A stretch of 64,000 nt of DNA from positions 372,001-436,000 of the forward strand of contig NZ_JANSUY010000002.1 of assembly GCF_024741135.1 (NCBI RefSeq), in the 5' to 3' direction. The notes under the pieces were generated by a model. The model ran no database searches. It saw nothing but the letters and a program-made list of their open reading frames with translations, and had not been told where the DNA came from. This stretch comes from Aquiflexum gelatinilyticum. GTDB lineage: Bacteria; Bacteroidota; Bacteroidia; Cytophagales; Cyclobacteriaceae. Made by a program: the position numbers and the translations under genes. Shown piece after piece: positions 7,361-14,729 of this stretch. Every line of letters begins with the position of its first letter. The stretch's first letter is position 1.

Positions 7361-7408
7361 ATTTTACCCAAGATTCTATTTCAATCAAAATCAATATTTT
7401 CTAAAATG

Positions 7409-7442
7409 AAAATAGCTACCCGATATCTCAGGTAGCTATTTC
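7409..7442 (-). terminator. Hairpin terminator after the M14 operon
   Basis: AAATAGCTACC (7410-7420) and GGTAGCTATTT (7431-7441) form a perfect 11-bp stem with a 10-nt loop. On the minus strand the stem is followed by a T-rich run. It lies about 50 nt beyond the stop of the M14 gene at 7494. Confidence 0.7.
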
Positions 7443-7448
7443 TATTTG

Positions 7449-7491
7449 GTGACTATCCACCGTGGACCGTAGACCGTCAACTGTGGACAAT
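7449..7491 (-). repeat. Degenerate GTCCACAG-word repeat, copy b
   Basis: On the minus strand, two to three bases after the M14 stop codon, the words GTCCACAG, GACGGTC, ACGGTCCACGG and TGGATAGTC follow one another. The order closely resembles copy e at 54350-54392. Confidence 0.75.
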
Positions 7492-7493
7492 TA

Positions 7494-9233
7494 TTACTTC
7501 TTCCAGCTTGCTTTTCCGCCTTTGGCAGAATCTACATTGATGCTGTAGCTGCTGTTGCCGGAGACGATCCATCTTACTTTTACCGCACCCATTCCCGGGA
7601 TATTGGCAACTGAGATTTTTTCAGGATTTGTCTTTTGCTCGGAAAGTCTGTTGAAATCCTCATTGTCCACCACAAAACCTGCCACTACTTTGGCGCCGGT
7701 GATGCTGACATAATCAGGTCTTTCGATTTTGTATTTCAGATCTTGGCTGGAGTGGGTTGGGATCAATCTTTCGTTGTAGATCGTCGCTGTAACTGCTTTT
7801 AATCCTCCTCCAAGGTCTTCTTCTTTGACATCCATCACGCTGAGTTTTGGAGTATGGTAGCCGTGGAGGATGGTGAAGGCGGCATTTCTATGGGCATCTT
7901 GCTCCAAAAGGAATCCCGGGTGCAGACGGCCAAAGTTTTTCTTGAATCCGCCGACTTCGATTTTGCCATATTGAGGGTGGTCATATTCTGCCCAGTTGAC
8001 AAATGCATCGCCAAAAGTCAGGTAAGTGTCCACCATCATTTGCTCATCCTGATTGCCTCTTCCTGCATTTTTGTGCACATAGAGATAAGAAGTCATCAAT
8101 TCATTGGAATAGGTGAAAATTCCCCTTCCGCCATAGAACCAATCCAATTGACCGCCAAATACGGAGTAAAGGTCTTTGTACACCACCAGGTATTTATAAC
8201 CCGGCATGAATTCTTCGCCTTTCTTGGCAATAGCATCATAGATTCGGATGTCAGTTTGGTTATACGTTCCCAAGTCCTCTTCAGCCCCCGGACCTCTGAG
8301 GATCATGCCGCCATAGTTGTGGTAGCTTTGCGCTGCGGCAATGTTGGGATGCTTCATCACATATTCCATTACGGCCTTGTTTTCAGGCACGCTGAAAGGA
8401 TACTTCCAAGCACCGCGCTGTACATAATCCGGCTGCCAGTTCCATCCCCAATCACGGTTAGGGTCATAATACCCGATGGCATCGTCGTTGATTTCACCGT
8501 CACCGTCATTGTCTATTCCTTCAAAACCCAACATTTCATATTCTCCTTTTTGATCAGGAGCGACCATGATGAGCTTTCTAGGATCCATTTGGTCCTTGAT
8601 ATAACGGCCTGTAGGTGATTTTCTGATCATCATCGTGATATGACCGTCTTTGTTGATGTCATCAAAAGGATCCTCGCCGATCATCCCGTCGCCGTCATCA
8701 TCCATATTCATCATGCCTGATCGTGGAGAATTCAGCGTGTTTGGTTCCTTGATAAAGTTATCGTGCGCATCCGGATTGATGGTAGGTGCGATATAGAAGG
8801 TTTTGTCTTTGAGCAATTGGGTGATGAATTCCAGTTCGCCATACATTTCAGAAAGGTACCAAGCGGTGTAAAGGGTGAATTCAGTTCCCTGAATCTCGTT
8901 GGAGTGGATGTTGCCATCGATCCACATACCCGGTTTGTCCTCAGCTTTGCCCGCTTTGAAGTCCGTGACGATCAATACCCAAATGTCGTTTCCTTGGAAA
9001 GATTTACCGATACTTTCGAGCTTCACCAGATCGGGATGCTTTTTGGCCATATCCTTCATGATTTCCTCCAAAGCAAGGTTGGTATGGTACCTGTTCCAGG
9101 AAACAGGAACTTTGGGATTGTGCGGAGTACCGATGGCGCGGAAATATTTTTCCTGTGCGTTGGTCTCCTGAATGCCTGCAAAACCGATTGCCAGTCCTAA
9201 GGCAGTTGTATATATCCAGTTTTTGAATTTCAT
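7494..9233 (-). CDS. Exported M14-family zinc carboxypeptidase (active-type paralogue)
   Basis: The 579-residue product has a signal peptide ending near 'ETNAQEK' and an M14 peptidase domain. The zinc ligands are visible as H110 and E113 in 'GNIHSNEIQGTE' and H305 in 'QSYHNYGG'; a candidate catalytic glutamate is E378 in 'TYSNELM'. EF-hand-like acidic loops are inserted in the domain ('MDDDGDGMIGED', 'DINKDGHIT', 'DNDGDGEIND'), which suggests calcium binding. The C-terminal third is probably a beta-sandwich. The enzyme should cleave C-terminal residues from peptides in the periplasm or outside the cell. It starts 12 nt after a paralogue that has lost these ligands, so both are probably transcribed together. 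Confidence 0.9.
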   Translation of the reverse strand: MKFKNWIYTTALGLAIGFAGIQETNAQEKYFRAIGTPHNPKVPVSWNRYHTNLALEEIMKDMAKKHPDLVKLESIGKSFQGNDIWVLIVTDFKAGKAEDKPGMWIDGNIHSNEIQGTEFTLYTAWYLSEMYGELEFITQLLKDKTFYIAPTINPDAHDNFIKEPNTLNSPRSGMMNMDDDGDGMIGEDPFDDINKDGHITMMIRKSPTGRYIKDQMDPRKLIMVAPDQKGEYEMLGFEGIDNDGDGEINDDAIGYYDPNRDWGWNWQPDYVQRGAWKYPFSVPENKAVMEYVMKHPNIAAAQSYHNYGGMILRGPGAEEDLGTYNQTDIRIYDAIAKKGEEFMPGYKYLVVYKDLYSVFGGQLDWFYGGRGIFTYSNELMTSYLYVHKNAGRGNQDEQMMVDTYLTFGDAFVNWAEYDHPQYGKIEVGGFKKNFGRLHPGFLLEQDAHRNAAFTILHGYHTPKLSVMDVKEEDLGGGLKAVTATIYNERLIPTHSSQDLKYKIERPDYVSITGAKVVAGFVVDNEDFNRLSEQKTNPEKISVANIPGMGAVKVRWIVSGNSSYSINVDSAKGGKASWKK

Positions 9234-9245
9234 TTTTTTGTCGGT

Positions 9246-10862
9246 TTAGAGTTTCACATTGAGTGTGGCGATACCGGTATGTGCTGCACCGGCTTTGATA
9301 TCCACTGAGCCGCTTCCTTTGACGACCCATGACAGCGTAATTTTGCCATAAGCATCAAGCTTATTGATCAGCTTGATTTTTTCACCGGAAACTAAGTCCG
9401 CAGCATCTTTGCTGATGTCTACCCTGATATTCCTCAACCAACGGGATTTTTCACCCATTTCAGAATGTGTCGGCAAAGAAGAATTGTTGAAAAGGTCTGC
9501 GGTGATTCTAGTCAGACCGTTGCCAAGTTTCTCTGATTTCACATTGTGAAACTCCAGCTTTGGACTCATCTCGGCTAGCTTCAAGATAAATGCCGTATGC
9601 TCAATAGCAATTGAATCCACTTTGGCAAAAGGAGGATTGTACATCACAAAAGGCTTGATGCCGCCTACTTCTACTTTTTGTCCCGGGAAATCGGGGTGCG
9701 TCACCGCTGTCCAAGGTGCGAATACATTGGAAAGGTTTTCTTTGGCTGCCCAAGCGAGGAAGTTGATTTCTGCATTGTTGTTTGACTTTCCGTCTTCTCC
9801 TTTGACCTCAGGAACCCACCATCCCGGGGTGCTGAAGCTGAGTCTTCCAAAGTGGAAATATGCCCATTGGAAGAAGTCTCCATCTGTACCCTGATTGTTT
9901 TGGTTAAAGGCCTTTTGGCTGATGGTTTCATTGTAAATTCCTGAAACCATACTGTTGAGCGCTACATCTTTTTCCAACATAGAGGTGATGATTCTCTTTC
10001 TTGCATCACCGGCATTGTATTTAAGTGGGGCCGAAAGGTTGTTAGCCGGACTGAAAGTCACGAAAGCGAAGATGTTCCACTGATTGAAAAGGTAATCTAA
10101 TAAGGCGCGGCTTTCCACTTGCGATACCGCAAAATCACCTGCCAATGGTTGGAAAATCGGGAATTTGTAAGTCTGATTTTTGTTGAAGGCGATACCTTCA
10201 GACAAGTCTTCACCAAAGCTGCCATCTTTGTCTTTGTCCATGCTTTCGGGCATCATTATGTAATTCCCTTTTTGGCCTTTGGACCTGTCAGCTTTGACCA
10301 ATACCCTGTCATCTTTGTCACTGACCATGTACTCACCCATCGGGCTTTCGACACGCATCATCGTGATGAGTCCGTCTTTATTAAGGTCTTCATATCCGTC
10401 CTCTGAGACTTGTCCGTCACGGTCGTGATCGACTTTGGCAGCATTGCCTCTTCTTTCATATTTTAGGGCAGCATGGTACTGCTCATAGGCATCAGGTGAC
10501 ATGTTTGGAAAAACGTAAAAAGTATTTTTGTCCAATGCTGCTGCATGGTCTTTGACCAGTCTTTCGGCAAATTGGACTGCCAATTCCACGCTGAGGACAT
10601 GGAAACCTTCTGCTCCGCCGACTACTGCGATGGCGGGCTTGTTATCCAGATCTCCTTTTCCGATTTTGACTACCCAGATGTCTTTCCCGCCCTCGGTCTT
10701 GGTTAGGGAACTGAGTTTGGCTGCACTACCGCTTCCGGAAATTGCCTGAAGCCTTTGGGTAACCTGGCCCAATGTGGGATAATCCCCTTGCGCCAGCGTG
10801 AAAGCGTTTACGGAAAAGAGCAATCCCGCACCCGCTACCAACGATAAATACATTTTCTTCAT
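9246..10862 (-). CDS. Exported M14-like protein lacking the zinc site (probable pseudopeptidase)
   Basis: The 538-residue product is a paralogue of the downstream M14 peptidase in length, signal peptide ('MKKMYLSLVAGAGLLFSVNA'), EF-hand-like loops ('DHDRDGQVSED', 'DLNKDGLIT', 'DKDKDGSFGED') and C-terminal domain. The HxxE zinc motif is replaced: the equivalent stretch reads 'GGAEGFHVLSVE', giving E85 and H88 in swapped order. The third ligand position reads 'TFSPANN' (S271 instead of His), and the catalytic-Glu region reads 'FSTPGWW'. The start is set at the ATG at 10862, because upstream codons add a non-signal extension. It is probably inactive as a peptidase and may bind peptides or assist its active neighbour (inference). 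Confidence 0.85.
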   Translation of the reverse strand: MKKMYLSLVAGAGLLFSVNAFTLAQGDYPTLGQVTQRLQAISGSGSAAKLSSLTKTEGGKDIWVVKIGKGDLDNKPAIAVVGGAEGFHVLSVELAVQFAERLVKDHAAALDKNTFYVFPNMSPDAYEQYHAALKYERRGNAAKVDHDRDGQVSEDGYEDLNKDGLITMMRVESPMGEYMVSDKDDRVLVKADRSKGQKGNYIMMPESMDKDKDGSFGEDLSEGIAFNKNQTYKFPIFQPLAGDFAVSQVESRALLDYLFNQWNIFAFVTFSPANNLSAPLKYNAGDARKRIITSMLEKDVALNSMVSGIYNETISQKAFNQNNQGTDGDFFQWAYFHFGRLSFSTPGWWVPEVKGEDGKSNNNAEINFLAWAAKENLSNVFAPWTAVTHPDFPGQKVEVGGIKPFVMYNPPFAKVDSIAIEHTAFILKLAEMSPKLEFHNVKSEKLGNGLTRITADLFNNSSLPTHSEMGEKSRWLRNIRVDISKDAADLVSGEKIKLINKLDAYGKITLSWVVKGSGSVDIKAGAAHTGIATLNVKL

Positions 10863-10892
10863 AAAGTATATCAGGTTTAGTTCTTTAATGAA

Positions 10893-10915
10893 AAAAGACA
10901 CGGTCGGTGTCTTTT
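10893..10915 (-). promoter_or_regulatory. Terminator-like hairpin in the leader of the M14 pair
   Basis: AAAAGACAC (10893-10901) pairs perfectly with GTGTCTTTT (10907-10915), and on the minus strand the stem runs into six T residues. It lies about 30 nt upstream of the M14-like start codon, with no gene upstream that it could terminate. A second inverted repeat (AAACCG/CGGTTT, 10938-10960) lies further upstream. Attenuation is possible but unproven. Confidence 0.5.
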
Positions 10916-11103
10916 GCCGTGCTATGTTACAAAATTTAAACCGTTAAATAAAAGCGGTTTCGTCCTATTGATTTGCACGTTTTTAAAAGGTTTTCAGCAT
11001 GGATAAGTGGGATCTGATTTTGGGCCGTTTAAAAAACAAAGCTGAAAAAGTTATTTCCAAGCCAAAAAAAATGGTATTTTTCCACAAATACTGGTTCCTA
11101 GTT

Positions 11104-11934
11104 ATGTTTCGTAAAATTGCCCTTGCTATCGCTTTCTCTCCAAGAATGGAGGCTTTGATTGCCGAATCCAAAAGACTAAAAGATCTCTTTCAAGCCGAAT
11201 TGTTGCTCATCCATGTCGGAGAAAAAACCGTGGCCTTGGAAGAAAAACTCAATGAACTGCTTCAAAAACATGGTCTTTTGGGAAGCGAAGTGAAGACGAT
11301 CTGGACCGAAGGCAAGCCTGCCAAAAGAATACTTCAGACCTGTGAAGCCGAAAATGTGGATCTTCTCGTGGCTGGGGCGCTCAAAAGTGAAAGCCTTTTG
11401 AATTACTACATTGGATCTATAGCAAGAAAAATCATAAGGAATTCAAAATGTTCTGCATTGGTATTGATAGAGCCCTTGGAAAAGCCTACTCCGTTTGACA
11501 AAGTTGTTATCAATGGAACAGAACAGGATCAGACTCCTCTGGTCATTCAAAAGGGACTTGAATGGTGCAAAAAAGACGGAGCCAAACAGATCTATATAGT
11601 AAACGAAATCAAAATGTATGGCTTTCAAATGGCAACTGCCGGAGAAGGAGGAGAAGAAGAAATTGCATCGACCCGTAGGAAACTTGTTGCAGATGAAGTT
11701 GCGTATGTCAATAATATCCTAAAAGACCTTGACAAAGGTGACCTCAAAGTCAATGTTAAAGTCACTTGCGGCAAATGGGCAATTGAGCTCGCGAAATTTG
11801 CTGAAGATGTCAAAGCAGACTTACTCATTGTAGGCGATGAGGGAAAACTTGGGTTTTTGGATAGACTTTTTCCCCATGACTTGGAAGAAATCCTTAACAA
11901 CCTACCCTGCAATTTATTGATACTTAAAAAATAA
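11104..11934 (+). CDS. Tandem-domain universal stress protein (UspA family)
   Basis: The 276-residue product holds two Usp domains. The first begins 'MFRKIALAIAFSPRMEALI', and each half ends in a typical strand ('CSALVLIE' near residue 120; 'CNLLILKK' at the C-terminus). Motifs 'VDLLVAGA' and 'ADLLIVGDEGKLGFLDRLF' match the Usp core, although the full ATP-binding G-2x-G-9x-GS pattern is incomplete in both halves. The ATG at 11104 is chosen because the upstream in-frame extension is unlike Usp. It precedes a cation/proton antiporter by nine bases, an arrangement that suggests a role in sensing or tuning ion stress. No promoter of the TAnnTTTG type was found in the divergent 240-nt region. Confidence 0.88.
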   Translation: MFRKIALAIAFSPRMEALIAESKRLKDLFQAELLLIHVGEKTVALEEKLNELLQKHGLLGSEVKTIWTEGKPAKRILQTCEAENVDLLVAGALKSESLLNYYIGSIARKIIRNSKCSALVLIEPLEKPTPFDKVVINGTEQDQTPLVIQKGLEWCKKDGAKQIYIVNEIKMYGFQMATAGEGGEEEIASTRRKLVADEVAYVNNILKDLDKGDLKVNVKVTCGKWAIELAKFAEDVKADLLIVGDEGKLGFLDRLFPHDLEEILNNLPCNLLILKK

Positions 11935-11943
11935 CAAGGCTAC

Positions 11944-13170
11944 ATGGAGAGTTTATCACATCAAGATGTAGTCAATCTTTTTCTGCAATTGGCAGCAATG
12001 CTGTTGCTGGCAAGGATTTTTGCGGAGGTTGCGCAAAAGTTCAAGCAGCCTGCTGTTGTTGGGGAATTACTCGCAGGAATACTTTTGGGACCGACGATCC
12101 TTGGTACCTTTGTTCCAGAATTTCATGAATACCTCTTCATGAGCAATCCCAATGCAAATCTTGCTTTGGATGGTTTTGTGCAGATTGCTGTTGTGCTTTT
12201 ATTGTTCATCGCAGGTCTTGAGGTAGAACTGCACCTTGTATGGTCCCAAGGAAAAGCCGCATTGAGCATTAGTTTACTTGGGTTGTTTGTCCCGTTTATT
12301 CTTGGATTTGTATTTCCCTATTTCTTTTCATCATTTTTTGGTTTGGCAGATGGAGACAGGCTTTTGTTTTCCCTTTTTATGGGGACAGCTATGTCCATTA
12401 CAGCCTTACCGGTGGTGGTCAGGATCTTGATGGATCTCAACCTTTTCAAGACCAAAATGGGGATGTTGATCGTGGCATCAGCGATGGTGAATGACATTAT
12501 AGGATGGCTGATTTTCTCGGTGATTCTTTCCTTTATGGGAAAAAGCGGAAACCTTTCCCTCATTCAGACGGTGGGGATCACACTTTTATTTACCTTTTTT
12601 ATGTTGACCTTGGGTAAGTTTATTATCAACAGGGTGCTGCCTTGGGTCAATAAAAAACTGGCCTGGCCAGGAGGAGTGCTTTCGCTTTCAATGGCTTTTT
12701 GCTTCCTGGCTGCGGCATTTACTGAATGGTTGGGTATTCATGCTATTTTCGGTGCTTTCCTTCTCGGGGTTGCTTTAGGAGATTCGGAACATATGTCCGA
12801 AAGAGCCAAAGAGATCGTCCACCAATTCATCAACAATATCTTTGCGCCGCTGTTTTTTGTTTCCATTGGATTGAAAATCAACTTCTTTACAAATTTTGAA
12901 ATCCTCCTTACTCTGGCAATTCTGGTGATTTCTTTTGCCGGAAAGATAATCGGCAGCGGATATGGCGCTTCAAGAGGGGGATTCAATTTCAAGGAATCAT
13001 TGGCAGTTGGGTTTGGGATGAATGCCCGAGGTGCAATGGAAATAATCTTGGGTTTAATTGCTCTGGAAAATGGATTGATAGATGAAAAAGTTTTTGTCGC
13101 TTTGGTAGTAATGGCCATTGTCACAAGCATGTCAAGCGGTCCGTTGATGAAGTGGGCTTTGAAAAAGTAA
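11944..13170 (+). CDS. Cation:proton antiporter, CPA2 family
   Basis: The 408-residue product is an integral membrane protein with about 12-13 hydrophobic segments. CPA2 hallmarks are present: 'KQPAVVGELLAGILLGPTILG' near the N-terminus, 'LLFIAGLEVEL' (about 90-105), 'SITALPVVVRIL', 'DIIGWLIF' and 'GMNARGAMEIILG' near the end. It lacks the KTN/TrkA regulatory tail found in KefB/KefC. It should exchange Na+ or K+ for protons at the inner membrane. The Usp gene directly upstream is probably co-transcribed and may act as a cytoplasmic regulator in place of the missing tail (inference). The ion specificity cannot be read from sequence. Confidence 0.9.
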   Translation: MESLSHQDVVNLFLQLAAMLLLARIFAEVAQKFKQPAVVGELLAGILLGPTILGTFVPEFHEYLFMSNPNANLALDGFVQIAVVLLLFIAGLEVELHLVWSQGKAALSISLLGLFVPFILGFVFPYFFSSFFGLADGDRLLFSLFMGTAMSITALPVVVRILMDLNLFKTKMGMLIVASAMVNDIIGWLIFSVILSFMGKSGNLSLIQTVGITLLFTFFMLTLGKFIINRVLPWVNKKLAWPGGVLSLSMAFCFLAAAFTEWLGIHAIFGAFLLGVALGDSEHMSERAKEIVHQFINNIFAPLFFVSIGLKINFFTNFEILLTLAILVISFAGKIIGSGYGASRGGFNFKESLAVGFGMNARGAMEIILGLIALENGLIDEKVFVALVVMAIVTSMSSGPLMKWALKK

Positions 13171-13455
13171 ATATTTACCTTGAGTGATAATTCCCCTATA
13201 AGCAAAATCCCTGTCCATTCTGAACAGGGATTTTGGTTTTTTCTGAACTTGGTATGAATAAGTTGCTGAAAAAGACCTGCCATCCATCGTCATACTTTCC
13301 AATTGGATATTCACTTTTACCTATTTGTTAGGATTTTATCTGTGGGTAATTATGGCCAAGAGATGTTCAATATTTCCCCTATCTCTGGAAGTAAACTTTT
13401 GTGTTGGATAAAAAATTTTCGGTTTATTTTATTATCCCTGGTAATATGATTTGTC
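13171..13455. other. Non-coding gap between convergent genes
   Basis: Apart from the terminator at 13204-13242 nothing recognisable is seen between the antiporter and the convergent CarboxypepD_reg gene. Confidence 0.5.
13204..13242 (+). terminator. Rho-independent terminator of the Usp-antiporter operon
   Basis: AAAATCCCTGT (13204-13214) and ACAGGGATTTT (13224-13234) form an 11-bp stem with a 9-nt loop, followed by GGTTTTTT. It lies 33 nt after the antiporter stop codon. Confidence 0.85.
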
Positions 13456-14721
13456 TCATTTATTATCCGTTTCATACTCCAAAGGCAATTGGTCACCGAT
13501 TTTTTCCCAAGCCATATAACCTTGCAGAAAAAGGTCAAATGGATGGTAGTAGCTCCCGTTTTCAAATACCTGTACAGCTTTGGCCCTCAGCAACAGGATA
13601 CTAAGTTGACCGGGTCTCTTTTCTTCAGATTCGCCGGACTCTGATCCCAAATTCCGAATGGTAAAATTTAGGTTCCTCAAACTATAAGGGAAAAATGAGC
13701 TTTCCTCGATTTCCCGTGAAAAATTGATGTAAACCGGCTTATTGTATGTGATAAATACCTTTCCGTCTGCTGTTTTTTGGATTAATTTCGCCGGATCAAT
13801 AGGTTCGTTGAAAGGGACATCTAAGGAATCCATAGCTTTGAACCCTACAGGCCTTTCTTGTTTAGCAGGTCTGTCTTCATCCTTTGAATCATCATCCGGA
13901 TTAATTATTTCCGAAGAGGCCTGTTTTTGGGAATTGGGATTGGGTACCCTCTGAGTAGCAAAAACCTTGAAACCTGAAGATTCTATTTCATCCTTGTACA
14001 GACTTCGCATAAAATGCATCACACTTCCCTGGTAGGCTTTTTCCCTGTTTTCATAAACTTTTTTCTGTCTCCTTTTCGGGAGATTTTCTTCCTGGAAATA
14101 AGGATATCCGGCATAGGTAATCTGCCCTTGCTCTTTGTCATATTCAAAGCCTGTCAGTACATATTTGATGTTATAGCCGAGGTTAGGGTTTTCGATTTCG
14201 AGGATATCTTTTGCGCGGGCGGTAAGGCGGCCGGGTACTGTCTCCCCATCCAATATCAATACTTCGGGGTTTTTGATTTCGCAATTGGAAGCGTTGACAC
14301 TAGTTCCTAAAAACAAGGTCTTGAATACCGCAAGGTTATCATACCAAGATTTGTCTCTTTTTTCTTTTACTTCACTTTCTTCGAGCTCTACGGTTTCCTG
14401 CAATATTCTAAATTCATAAAAGGGTCTCAACACTTTGGTCGATATGGCATAGCTGAAAGTTTGGAAACCGATATAGCTGATTACGAGTTCATGGTTTCCT
14501 TCGGGAATGGTAAGTTCAAATTCCCCGCTCTTGTTGGTAGAGGTTCCTATGCTTGAATTACTGATAAATACAGTAGCAAAAAGTAAGGGCTCCAATGTTT
14601 CCGCATCCACCACCCTACCTTTGAGACTGTATTGGGCAAGAATTTCAGTGGTTACACCCAACCAGATTATCCCAAAGGCAACCAAAAATTTTAAGTTGTA
14701 CTCGAAAGTGTAACTTTTCAT
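13456..14721 (-). CDS. Exported carboxypeptidase-like regulatory domain protein
   Basis: The 421-residue product begins with a signal peptide ending near 'TEILAQYS', followed by a CarboxypepD_reg-like domain ('LKGRVVDAETLEPLLFATVFI...GTSTNKSGEFELTI'), which is an Ig-like fold usually found at the N-terminus of TonB-linked outer-membrane proteins. The remaining 300 residues are not recognised and no TonB-dependent barrel follows. The ATG at 14721 is preferred over a TTG one codon upstream. It starts eight bases after the stop of the MG2/TonB-plug protein, so the two form an operon and may act together at the outer membrane. The function is unknown. Confidence 0.75.
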   Translation of the reverse strand: MKSYTFEYNLKFLVAFGIIWLGVTTEILAQYSLKGRVVDAETLEPLLFATVFISNSSIGTSTNKSGEFELTIPEGNHELVISYIGFQTFSYAISTKVLRPFYEFRILQETVELEESEVKEKRDKSWYDNLAVFKTLFLGTSVNASNCEIKNPEVLILDGETVPGRLTARAKDILEIENPNLGYNIKYVLTGFEYDKEQGQITYAGYPYFQEENLPKRRQKKVYENREKAYQGSVMHFMRSLYKDEIESSGFKVFATQRVPNPNSQKQASSEIINPDDDSKDEDRPAKQERPVGFKAMDSLDVPFNEPIDPAKLIQKTADGKVFITYNKPVYINFSREIEESSFFPYSLRNLNFTIRNLGSESGESEEKRPGQLSILLLRAKAVQVFENGSYYHPFDLFLQGYMAWEKIGDQLPLEYETDNK

Positions 14722-14729
14722 CAAACAGT

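Noticed and set aside
11443-11628. Minus-strand ORFs within the universal stress protein gene
   Set aside because: They are short antisense shadows with no signal peptide, motif or start context.
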